Of a stretch of 50,905 nt of DNA, positions 34,925 through 44,800 are shown piece by piece. Position numbers and translations under genes: made by a program. Location: contig JBOZIK010000001.1 in the NCBI GenBank assembly GCA_051453625.1, positions 291,404,669-291,455,573 on the forward strand, read 5' to 3'. How positions within the stretch are numbered: position 1 is the first letter of the stretch; the number at the start of each line of letters is the position of its first letter. The DNA is from Welwitschia mirabilis (Eukaryota > Gnetophyta > Gnetopsida > Welwitschiales). Under the pieces are notes generated by a model. That model ran no database searches. It had not been told where the DNA came from and worked only from the letters and a program-made list of their open reading frames with translations.

Positions 34925-36249
34925 ACATAGTATAGTCAAATAAAAATAAACTACATGAATACCTTATATTATTATTCCATAGGGATAACCATCATGACTT
35001 AACAGAAATTGCACAAAATTTGACTAACTTATAATAAAATCTAAAGAAAGAGAAAAATCAAGAGATTAATAATGATGATGAAACTTCAATTAGTAAGGTA
35101 GAAAAATGAATGAGCTCCAAAGGCTCTAGCTTAATTTGTCCACTAGTAATACTTCATTTCAATGATATTCTACAATTTTTTAAAACATAACTTAAACTAT
35201 CAAGTCATGATGAGTGATGTTATGATGACATAATCTCATTCACTATATGAGGATTAATGTATTCAATAGTCACTTGCTCCCTCATAACCCTTTTTATAAG
35301 TGTAAAAAGTAAGGACTACAATACTCAAAACCCATCAAATAAAAGTAACTATAACCAACTAACTTAAGGAATTCACTCAGTTAATGATATTTTAATAATG
35401 TACTTTTTGCTTAAGTGTTATGAGTACAAAGCTATTTGTAACTTAAACTCGAAAATGAATAACCACTTTGTTATTAAATTAGGAAAAGTACATCATAGTA
35501 GAAGAATAAGAAGATGCTAGTGTGGACTCCTTGGACTAGCCTTGAAATAAATTTGCTCCTAAATAAGGTACGTAAAAGATCATATCTAGTGTGAGGCCCC
35601 AACGATTTCTACTATGCTTTTCAATTAAAGGATATTTATAAATAAGGACTTAAGGCCCTTTTATAGGCAAGGGTAGGGTTAAGGTTAGTAGCTTTTAGCT
35701 TGTAGTGGTAGGTGAGGTGGGTGAACTCCCTCTAGTAGCATTAGGTAGAATCTTTGTCATTTATTATTAGGTAGATTATACTTTGTCTAATAGCATTAGG
35801 TAGTATCTTCATTATTTAGTATTCTATGAAGAGTATCTTATAGCATTTGATAGAGATTGTCATGTAGCATTAGCTGGAATCTTTATCATGATGATTTCAA
35901 CATGTGGCCTTTAGAGCTAGATTCCTTTACCAACTAAGGCTATCATCATATGTCTCAAGAGCCACCTTCACATGCTTTTGTCACATGTCTTTCAATGGTA
36001 CTACTACATGTGTATGTCCCATGTCTTTATTGTTACTATTATTTTGTATTGAATGCATCTGTCTTTCATCATGTATTCCAAAATGTGGTTAAAGATATGT
36101 AGTTATTATAAAATAAAGCATAAAATTAAGTTTTAGTTTAAAAATAATAGAAGGCATATTTTATGATTAAAACAATTAAATTAACGTCTTCATTTCTAAT
36201 AAATAGGCCTAAAACACTTTATATAAATGTTATTTTTTACATGTCAACA
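34925..36249 (-). mobile_element. 5' LTR of the element (or a solo LTR of the family)
   Basis: Matches the 24.7-27.6 kb LTR along its length, from TGTTGACAT at 36,249 (minus strand) to about 34,925. The TATA box (TATAAAAGGG, minus) is at 35,656-35,665 and the minisatellite at 35,733-35,890. No target-site duplication was recognised, so a solo LTR is the alternative. Confidence 0.65.
35733..35890. repeat. tagcattaggtaga minisatellite, 5' LTR copy
   Basis: Six units of 24-30 bases related to those at 26,268-26,462, but fewer and differently arranged. Confidence 0.75.
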
Positions 36250-36479
36250 TGTATGCACAAAACATAATGAAGAATCATGACTAACGAGATTTATTCTAGT
36301 AATAAATATTAGTGATCAAGTTTATCCTTAGAGTCATGGTATTAAGAATCATCAAGAACTTTAGAAGTTCCTAGAGAATACTTTATAAGATAAGAATGAA
36401 TCATATAAGTAGTCCTTAATCCATGAAGTTTTTATAGTCAAGTTTAGAAATCATGAAGATGTTACACATATAAAGAAGA

Positions 36480-37330
36480 AGATCATTAGCTTAATAGCAT
36501 GAATCGAAGAACAAAGTAATATGATGAGTAAAGACATGGTTAAGGTATTTTTTTTTTTTAGGCATAACCTATAAAGTCTAATGTGTTTTACAACATAGTA
36601 AAACATGCTCATAAATTTTTTTCATTTGAATAGTTAATGGTAAAAGTTTGTTAAGATAAAATAGAGCTAAAAAAGAGGAAGATAAAACAAGCATAGAACT
36701 TGATACATCTATACAAAATAAGAAGAAAGAAAACAAATTTTTTTAAAAATTTTTAATAACATGGTTTATCATTTTTGATATCACTATTTCAGAAATCCAA
36801 AGCACCCATGAAATAAGAATNNNNNNNNNNNNNNNNNNNNNNNNNNNNNNNNNNNNNNNNNNNNNNNNNNNNNNNNNNNNNNNNNNNNNNNNNNNNNNNN
36901 NNNNNNNNNNNNNNNNNNNNCACAGCACCCATGAAATAAGAATAAGCATAATAAAAAAAATAAGGATTAGTAAGAAGAGTAAGGATGAAAGCTTTGGAAT
37001 TAGAATCATAAGTAATAATTTGATTCATTAAGAGGAATTTTTATCCATCTTTATTAATAATAATGAAACATGATTCATAGACTCAGGAGCATTACACCAT
37101 ATGATTAAAATGAAGAAATGCTTCATGAACCTTATTCCAACTCTAAACAACATTATGGAACACATAACCATTGGTGCTAAAATGAAACTAATAGTAAAAT
37201 AATTAGGAATGTTGGATCTATATCTTATTACCTTAACAAATTCCCTCTACATTCCAAACTTTAAATAGACTTAGTCTCGATTTCATTCCTACCTTAAGAT
37301 GGCTACAAAGTTAAATTTTGTTAAAAAAAG
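36480..37330 (+). pseudogene. Ty1/copia gag end and protease remnant
   Basis: At about 37,070-37,110 the plus strand reads FIDSGALHHMI. This is the copia protease active-site motif with the catalytic D-S-G intact; the tryptophan normally before it is a TGA stop. Downstream KKCF, ITIGAKMKLIV and TNSLYIPNF fit the rest of the protease. Before it, at about 36,775-36,825, a zinc-knuckle-like pattern RNPKH keeps only the histidine of the CCHC ligands. A 100-N gap at 36,821-36,920 is flanked by a ~24-bp repeat. No integrase or RT follows. Confidence 0.65.
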
Positions 37331-37805
37331 AATAATTTATATTGTATCCTAATAAAAGAGAAAAAACACATTCAAGTAGTTTAAAATGATAAACATGTTT
37401 TACTATAAGTAAAAAGAGGTAATCAAAGAGCTCTTTTAATTATTAGAACAAATGAACAACACATTCTTCAAACCCTTTGTTTATTATTCATGGTTCTAAG
37501 TGTAGGTTGTTTTTAGTTTTAAATAACCATCATAACATAGACTATTGTAGTTATAATGGAAGTAATGATTAAGGGTTTTAAACATTAGTTGTTTTATTTT
37601 TGGATAATGTCATAACATTAAATGGGAGCAATGAAATGTAAGAAGTAAAAAGGCATCTATCTAGAGAAATTTGTCTTTAACTACTTGCGCTATGTTCCTT
37701 CAACCATATTTACAATCTCTATAGCTATAATTGCAATGAAATTTCCAAAAAGAGAAAAAACATTATGTAACATCTATAATTAATTTTCATTATTTCCAAA
37801 GTATA
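37331..37805. other. Decayed sequence after copia protease, no gene recognised
   Basis: AT-rich with stops in all frames; possibly more copia pol, but no motif can be supported. Confidence 0.4.
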
Positions 37806-37935
37806 TGTAATGGTTAGTCCAATAAGTGAAACACTTATCTTTTACTTAAGAGGTTTCAGACTTGAATCTTTATGTGTCAAACTTAATCTTGAAACGTTTA
37901 TAAGGCCTTGGGCATAATTAAATTATTTTCTTGTA
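37806..37935 (+). mobile_element. tRNA-derived SINE, copy A
   Basis: Begins tggttagtccaataagtgaa (A-box region, about 37,811) and carries a B-box-like stretch aggtttcagacttgaatct (37,851-37,869), about 40 bases apart as in tRNA-derived polymerase III promoters. The body cttaatcttgaaacg...ataaggccttgggc follows. Shares structure with copies B and C. Confidence 0.65.
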
Positions 37936-38049
37936 TCATTACAATAACTATACTATTGTGATGATGTATGATCACTAAACGTATTCTTATTTTCTAAGAA
38001 AATAATTAATGTATTTAATGAAAAAGAAGCACTAATTTAATAAAAGTTC

Positions 38050-38160
38050 TTATGTTTTTTGATTTCTCTCTCTTTATGTTGAAACACTTTTTACAAAAAT
38101 CAAACTCAAAACCACCAAGTCATAAGAGCACTGTTCTACCATTAGGATGTCTCTTTAGAT
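38050..38160 (-). mobile_element. tRNA-like SINE fragment, copy D
   Basis: The minus strand reads taatggtagaacagtgctct (A-box-like), then ttatgacttggtggttttgagtttgat (B-box-like) at tRNA spacing. This is a different tRNA-like head from copies A-C. It is repeated at about 38,505-38,612 across a 214-N gap. Too decayed to be a tRNA gene: the acceptor stem does not pair. Confidence 0.5.
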
Positions 38161-38703
38161 ATAAAAGTGCTTATGGTTTTATTCATGTATCTCTCATGGA
38201 TGTTTAAGCCTANNNNNNNNNNNNNNNNNNNNNNNNNNNNNNNNNNNNNNNNNNNNNNNNNNNNNNNNNNNNNNNNNNNNNNNNNNNNNNNNNNNNNNNN
38301 NNNNNNNNNNNNNNNNNNNNNNNNNNNNNNNNNNNNNNNNNNNNNNNNNNNNNNNNNNNNNNNNNNNNNNNNNNNNNNNNNNNNNNNNNNNNNNNNNNNN
38401 NNNNNNNNNNNNNNNNNNNNNNNNNNCACTAAATGTATTCTTATTTTCTAAGAAAATAATTAATGTATTTAATGAAAAAGAAACATTAATTTAATAAAAG
38501 TTCTTATGTTTTTTGATTTCTCTCTCTCTCTCTATGTAAAAATCAAACTCAAAACCACCAAGTCATAAGAGCACTTCTCTACCATTAGGATGTCTCTTTA
38601 GAGATAAAAGTGCTTATGGTTTTATTCATGTGTCTCTCATGGATGTTTAAGCCTAAATTGCTTTATGAAGANNNNNNNNNNCTATTAGTATTATAGCTTG
38701 CTC

Positions 38704-38830
38704 AATAGTCTGATAATCCAACTAATGAAATACTTATCCTCCACATAAAAGGTCATATACTCAAACTATTAGATGTCTTACTTAACATTAAAAATTTTAT
38801 GAGGTATTAAGTAGAATTAAGTCATTTATT
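38704..38830 (+). mobile_element. tRNA-derived SINE, copy B
   Basis: ctgataatccaactaatgaa lines up with the A-box region of copy A, and aggtcatatactcaaact with its B-box region. The body attttatgaggtattaagtag lines up with tttataaggccttgggc. More diverged than copy A. Confidence 0.55.
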
Positions 38831-39888
38831 TAAGGTATTGTATTAAATGTGCTTCTTAGAAGAGGAATAATCATGAATAGTTTAGAGTTTGACAACTCAC
38901 TATAGAAGCCTTAAAAAAGGGTTAGAACTAGAACTATTTAAAGTTGTAAATTAATGTTTGAAAAAGGGAATTCCCTATGTGTTTATTAGTATCATTAAAA
39001 TTAAATTATCCTTAAAAATGGAAGCATAATGAATATAATATTAGTGATCAATAACTCTTTTGAATATTATGTACAAAATTATAACTAGTATTATTCTTTA
39101 TCTGAAGTAAATCCTTTATTAGGCTATTTATTAAGATAAGAAAAAAATTTCTAGAGATGAAGTTATCTTAGATAATTTCATATCCTTTATAAAAGGATGA
39201 GAAAGAGTTAAATAATCAAACTAAAATCTTCTTATTTTGAAAACAAACTACGAAAAAAAATCAAATGTTATAATAAAATATTTCTTTCACTTTACAATAA
39301 CATGTTACATCATATTAACTTTTTCTATGCTTTAGGACAATCATTGTACCTTTTATAATAAAANNNNNNNNNNNNNNNNNNNNNNNNNNNNNNNNNNNNN
39401 NNNNNNNNNNNNNNNNNNNNNNNNNNNNNNNNNNNNNNNNNNNNNNNNNNNNNNNNNNNNNNNTATAAAAGGATGAGAAAGAGTTAAATAATCAAACTAA
39501 AATCTTCTTATTTTAAAAATAAACTATGAAAAAAAAATCAAATGTTATAATAAAATATTTCTTTCACTTTACAATAATATGTTACATCATATTAACTTTT
39601 TATATGCTCTAGGAAAATCATTGTACCTTTTATAATAAATTCACTAAAAAAGAATAATTTTAAAGAGCATTAATCAAGAAAGTTATTATTAGGACATTTA
39701 TAAAGCATCATTAGTGTTGATATTTGAAAAGTATTCACATGTCAAGAACTAGCAGAATCACATCATTTATTTATCTTGATAAATATTACATAGAAAAGTG
39801 TTTGTTTTGTCTTAATTAAAGATTTAAAGTTACTTGTTATAGCTACATACTTCTTTCCTTTTAAAATTCTAATTACTATATGAAGATA
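38831..39888. other. Intergenic, gap duplicate, no gene recognised
   Basis: 39,189-39,363 is repeated at 39,464-39,635 across a 100-N gap. No coding sequence recognised. Confidence 0.5.
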
Positions 39889-40005
39889 ATGATTAGTAAT
39901 TTAATTGATGGAATGATTCTCTTCCATTCAGAAGGTTATAAATTCAAATATTTGGATGTCTTATTTGGCATACTAGTAGGCCTTAAGAATAATTATAATA
40001 TTCAT
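39889..40005 (+). mobile_element. tRNA-derived SINE, copy C
   Basis: tgattagtaatttaattgat (A-box region) and aggttataaattcaaatat (B-box region), then tttggatgtcttatttggcat and taggccttaag, parallel copies A and B. A 77-codon open frame at 39,880-40,113 is just this SINE read as protein. Confidence 0.6.
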
Positions 40006-43000
40006 TTGAGGGATCATGATGGCGATATTGCCAAGGAAAAATATAATCACCAAAAGTTTCTAGTTCATTATACTCCTACTACCTATGTGAAAATGACTCT
40101 AAGTAATTTTTAAATATCAAGAAATTATTCCATAAAAGTCACCTATATAATTTTACAATTTATATGATAAATCAATCATTATAAAAGAAGTTAATGATTT
40201 ACTTATACCTATGAAGATCCTTATGTTATGAATTTAATATATTTAAGATTTCATGATAAAAATTTACATTTCCAAATTCTATAACAGAAAATATAATGAT
40301 AGCTTCTAATTTCTTTGAAAATTTCATATTATCTAAATATTAAACTTTAAAACCTAGTAAATCATAAGTAAATTCATGATTTAACTAGTTCATTGAGCTA
40401 GTTTATATAAGCAAGACATGTAAATATGTCTTTTACTTCCTTCTTTTTTTCTTTTTCTTTTTTTTTGGAAATTAGCCTAGTTGAAAGACCTCATAAATGC
40501 TCTAAACACTTTCCTCGAGTTGTTACTTTCATGAGGATTATGATCCCTTTTTACATGGATAGAATGTTCTTACTTTGAATGGATTTATTATTATGTATAA
40601 CCTTTAGATCATTTAGTTAATAATATAATGTTGATATAAAATTCGTAATTTATCTGTCTTGAGATAATAAAATTATTTCTAAAATGGGGAGTTTATTGAT
40701 GAATCTTTCTTTTACTTCATCATAACTTTTCTAAGAATATTCAAGTATTTTTTAGTGACTTAATCTATTTTTTAAGGTTAAATCATTATGAATTAACTAG
40801 TAGATGTTATTTTATTTTTTCATATAATATTATCTAATAATCTCATTATTTTTATATGATAAAAAATCTAGTGAGGAAAGGTCTTCAAAATGTTGGAAAG
40901 TTATTTTGGATGTAATGATTTATATCTAATTGATATATCAAGCTTTAATAACTTTGCATTAGCAAAAGAAACCTTTTTTGCTAGAAAATTATTCTTCTTA
41001 TGTGTTTACTCTTCTAATGTATTTCCTATCTAATCATGCTTACTTAAGAATGTTCAAGTGTTAAAAAATTTTCCTTTAATCTTCTAATAACTAAAATAAT
41101 GTGTTTCATAACTGCATGAGAATTTCTCTTATCACCATTTAACATTTGATAATTATTGTTAAATAGATTATTAGAGAATTTCAAAGAGATACAATGTGAA
41201 TGTTCCTTATAAGAAATGTGCTTTGTAATAAAAAGAATTAATGGTAAGAGATACCATCCTTGGTTAAACTTCATGGACATCATCATGCTATATGGTAAGG
41301 TCTAAATTTGTTGTTCTTTTTTTCTCTAAATAATATGAAAGTGATGAATAATTATTCTCACTCCTATTTAAATATTAAGTAGATTCATTATAGATTCCAT
41401 ATTGATTTTATTGAATAAGATAATTTTGAAAACAAAAACATTCTATCTGTAGAAATTGATGCTTTACAAGCTAGAATCTATGTGGTTCCTAGGCTCTAGT
41501 AACCCTTTAGTGATCATATTTCTTAGAAAAAATTAATCTCTAAAGTTTATATCTCCAACCACTCAAGGATTTTTATTCCAAGAAAAAATTACAAATTTGT
41601 TTTTCATTGTGATGGAGTAAACAATTCTACACAAGATAAGAATTTATATTAGTCTTAAAATAAATCTGAGGGACTATGTTTATAAGGATGATTACCTCTT
41701 ATATTTTCCTCAAAATTTACAGCTAATCAAACTCTGAGAAGAGTATAATCTTCGCATAAAAAAAGTTCTTTTAAAATATGTCATTTCTCGCATATGAAAA
41801 ACTTTTTTTTTTTTAATACTCTAACTTATGTCATGTTTATAATGGCAAGGGTTCACCTCAATAAAATTCTTTTATCATTTTAACCTTCAAAATGTCTTTT
41901 GTGCAAAATATAGCACTGTTGAATTCTTTCTTGATGTTTTCTAGTAGTATAAAGTAACTACTTTAACTTAGGATTAGCTACAAAAATGCTTTAAGTCACA
42001 ACATTATAACACGTCATCTTTTCTCTTCTTCTTTTTAGTTAAAGATCCTTTTCTCTTTGAGATTTATCTTCCATGGAATAGTATTACATGAAATCTTCTT
42101 TTTAAAGTTTATAAGCTTTACAATGTAGTTGGTTTATCCAGTTTCATTATGTAAACCTTTACATTGCTTTGAAATTTTAAATTGATTCCTCTTTAGTTCT
42201 TTTATATGAACATTCCTCTCATCATCACTTTTCTTAATTACAGAAGAAATGTGAGGAATGTCTCTTACTATGGAAGTTTAGGGGTGGCCTTTCATCTTTT
42301 AACTAAAAGATTCCTATCCAACCACAAAAAAAAAAGGATAATAGCTATAATTGATAAGTAAATTCTTCCATAGTATATCAATTAACAAAAATTATTAAAT
42401 TAGTAAAAGAGATGTATAGTTTGTTGTTTATATTTAAAACAATTGTTAACAAAATATTAAATATTAGAAATTAAGAATTAGAAAAAGATAAAGTGGTATA
42501 GATTATTAGTTCATTATTTATTTACTTATCATAACATATTTGATATTATATAAATAAATGATAAATCTAATATCATAATAAAAGAATTACTAATAAAATA
42601 ATGCACTCTTAATACAATCCATCATTTGAGATAGTTGTTTCTTTTCCATATATATATAAATCTTTTTTAAACCAAAAATATATTTAAATCCAAAATATGT
42701 TGAATATATTAAAACATAGCTCAAAATTTTATATTTAACAAGTAAATTTATATTAATGAAGTAAAGCATTTGGATGGAAGTACCATAGTATAAAAGGTAG
42801 AACTTTGTTAAGGATTTGTTAAAATTTTGGTAAAATCATGTAACGGATATTCTCGTAAAATACATACAATGAATTTAAATGGTTATTTTATAATAATAGG
42901 TACTAAAATGTAAGAAATAGGTAACTAAAATGACATATATATTTAAAATGTATTTAAATTATATAAGAGACTTTTTCACTGCAGAAAACTTATAAACTGT

Positions 43001-43200
43001 AAGAAAAGTCTCATACTTAATTATTTTTATGAGTATGAAATTCCCACACTATATGAAATCACTGGTTGCATCTGTAAGTCTATATAAAAATTATACAGGA
43101 TTTAGTTGGGTTGCCATGAACGGAAACTTATATCTTTAAAAAAACATCAAACAATAGATTTGAAAGCTAAATTCAGAAGTCATTTATTAAGCTGGAAAAG
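40006..43200. other. AT-rich intergenic DNA, no gene recognised
   Basis: Includes a T/C-rich run at 40,436-40,467 and an AT run near 42,640. The minus open frame at 41,044-41,286 (80 codons) shows no family resemblance. Confidence 0.5.
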
Positions 43201-43218
43201 CAAGGGAGGCACCCACTT

Positions 43219-43342
43219 TCAAACACTGGTGGTACACCACTTATGAGACTGCTAGAACTTAAGTGACTACAAACTAGGATTCAAACACTGGTGGTACACC
43301 ACTTATGAGACTGCTAGAACTTAAGTGACTACAAACTAGGAT
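43219..43342. repeat. Exact 62-bp tandem duplication at the nsLTP 3' end
   Basis: 43,219-43,280 and 43,281-43,342 are identical at all 62 positions (tcaaacactggtggtacacc at the start of each). It lies just beyond the predicted poly(A) signal of the nsLTP gene. Confidence 0.97.
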
Positions 43343-43347
43343 TTATT
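43342..43347 (-). terminator. Poly(A) signal AATAAA of the nsLTP gene
   Basis: The minus strand reads AATAAA about 130 bases after the stop codon. Cleavage would be expected some 15-30 bases further, near 43,320, inside the 62-bp duplication. Confidence 0.55.
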
Positions 43348-43477
43348 TTTCATTCGTAAACACCCACATACTTTAACAACACTGCCTTTCACACTGAAAC
43401 AAACAAACAGAAGAAACAACTATAACAACCGCCAACAGATACTACTCCTGCTTTTTCCGCTTCAATCCAACGCCAAT

Positions 43478-44252
43478 TCATGGAATCCTGCAACAAAACC
43501 CTAAACAAGTTAAGACTGGAATTGAAGGTAAAAGAATGAGAAAAAGAAGGCAAAACCCTAAGAAAGGTTGAAGGAAAAAGGAGAGGTGAAGGAAAACCGA
43601 CTGGTCACAGTTGGTGGTGACAGAGGCACGGAAGGGAAGGTTAACATTGCACTGTCCTGGCAGATTTCCAACATTTGCGTCGTTTAAGTTGGGGACTTCT
43701 GCGGCTGCTGATTTCATGCAGTTGCACGCTGCCCTTCTGTCTGCTGTGGTTCCTGCTGCCCCTGCCAGTGATCTGAAATCCAGCATCGTTACTGTCTTTT
43801 TAATTTGTTTTGTAATTATCAATCCATTTCATTGGAAACTGACGAAATATATATCTCAGCCAAAGGTATGGTTTATGGCTTATATCACTTAAAATCCTCA
43901 TTATAAATTCATGAGGTTCCTGTCATCCCATTCTGGGCATATCAACAGTAGCAGGACACAGAAAATGAGAATGAACAGGATAAAAAAGCAATGCAGAAAG
44001 GCAGCCTATACATCTATAGTCAGTCCTGCAGGAACATGGAACTGAAGATTTACAGTCAAACACGAAATACCTGACACCGTCGCAACATGCAGGGGGTGGA
44101 GAGGGTCCAGCCTTTCCCTGGAGATACTGAATGCAGGGCGACAGTTGAGATGTCACCTGTTTACAGTCGATTGCTCCATCGCTTTCTTTTCCAAGCAAGA
44201 CCATCATCCCTACCACCACTGCAACAATCTTCAACATTGTCAAGTTTGCCAT
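43478..44252 (-). CDS. Type 1 non-specific lipid transfer protein, secreted, 3 exons
   Basis: Three exons: 44,252-44,071, 43,772-43,602 and 43,487-43,478. The introns are 298 bp (CAG|GTAT...TTTCAG) and 114 bp (CCA|GTCGGT...TTGCAG). The joined frame is 120 residues and ends CDQIP-stop. A signal peptide (residues 1-26: lysine at 8, hydrophobic core 9-20) precedes a mature protein starting AIDC with its first cysteine at position 4. Cysteines at 30, 40, 56, 57, 77, 79, 102 and 116 give C-x9-C-x15-CC-x19-C-x-C-x22-C-x13-C, the exact type 1 (9-kDa) pattern of four disulfides. TTADR (69-73) and P107 match family positions. The family carries lipids in an internal cavity and acts in the apoplast (cutin/wax supply, defence, signalling). 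The start is set by the signal peptide and good context (A at -3, G at +4); an in-frame ATG at 44,354 lies too close to the TATA box. Intron 2, 5 bases after the last cysteine codon, is the usual nsLTP intron; intron 1 inside the domain is unusual. Looks intact; expression cannot be judged. Confidence 0.93.
43773..44070 (-). other. Extra intron 1 of the nsLTP gene (phase 2)
   Basis: The donor CAG|GTATTTC and acceptor GATTTCAG|A are good plant sites. Removal restores the invariant 19-residue spacing between the CC pair and CxC. Without splicing, translation would add foreign residues and stop at 43,923. Confidence 0.9.
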
Positions 44253-44359
44253 TATCTTCTCTTCTTTGCTTTCTTTCTTTCTCTGTAAATACAATGCTGA
44301 CTGATCCCTTTCTGCCTTGCTTTTGCTGTTGCTTTTGTTGGGGCGCTTCTGCAAACTGA

Positions 44360-44371
44360 TGTATTTATGTG
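44360..44371 (-). promoter_or_regulatory. TATA box of the nsLTP gene
   Basis: The minus strand reads ACATAAATACAT about 110 bases before the start codon. This predicts transcription start near 44,330 and a ~78-base GA-rich 5' leader (agaaagaaagaaagc close to the ATG). Confidence 0.6.
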
Positions 44372-44800
44372 GAGGATGGTCCTAATTTTAGGAGGCCGGA
44401 GAAGTGGAATTAAATGAAAGGAAACAACAGTAGTAATAGTGGTGAAGAAAATGCAGAGGGTGTGTGGCAGGTGATAGTTGAGAAAGACAGGTGTGTCGCT
44501 GCCTCAGAAAACCAGCAGGGCTCTCTCCTTCTGCATGGAGACAGACTCTCTTCAATGCTTCTTGCTTTTTAGGACCCTTTCTTCATGTCTATCCTTCTTT
44601 CTATCCTGGGATGAATGAAATAATGTGAGTCTCTTCTGCAGTTGTATCTTTCCCCATGGCAGATGGCTGCTACTAATGAACTATCACTTGTATGATTATA
44701 ATTGTCCATCAGCTGATTAATTTGGTCGCCAGTTCTAAGGTGGTCAAGGGTTATTTTTGTGAAGAGTATACGGGTGTTTTGTTTATACTTTTTAATTTTT
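44372..44800 (-). promoter_or_regulatory. nsLTP upstream region
   Basis: About 430 bases with clearly higher G+C than the flanks, non-coding in all frames, fading into AT-rich DNA near 44,780. No specific factor site is claimed. Confidence 0.4.

Larger units (their letters stand above)
24690..36249 (-). mobile_element. Pol-poor Athila/Tat-like LTR element, minus strand
   Basis: Reading the minus strand: LTR (36,249 to about 34,925), leader, gag (33,299-30,661), protease (30,660-29,520, interrupted), a short coding stretch, about 1.4 kb of non-coding sequence, and a second LTR of the same family (27,557/26,819 to about 24,690). The two LTRs share sequence along their whole length, the same TATA position and a similar minisatellite. 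Gag and protease resemble the Athila/Tat branch of Ty3/gypsy. No RT catalytic core, RNase H or integrase is found. A second copy at 46,515-50,905 has the same order. That the two LTRs belong to one insertion is inference; I did not find a shared target-site duplication. Confidence 0.6.

Noticed and set aside
38098-38157. tRNA gene on the minus strand
   Set aside because: A- and B-box-like words are present but no acceptor stem pairs and the sequence is decayed; better read as a SINE fragment.
39880-40113. 77-codon plus open frame
   Set aside because: It is SINE copy C read as protein.
43611-43892. Plus-strand open frame of 93 codons
   Set aside because: Antisense shadow of nsLTP exon 2 and intron 1.
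44253-44354. Longer nsLTP start at 44,354, adding 34 residues
   Set aside because: It would put a charged stretch before the signal peptide and the ATG falls only a few bases from the TATA box, upstream of the expected transcript start.
44087-44359. Plus-strand open frame of 90 codons
   Set aside because: Antisense shadow of nsLTP exon 1 and 5' leader.
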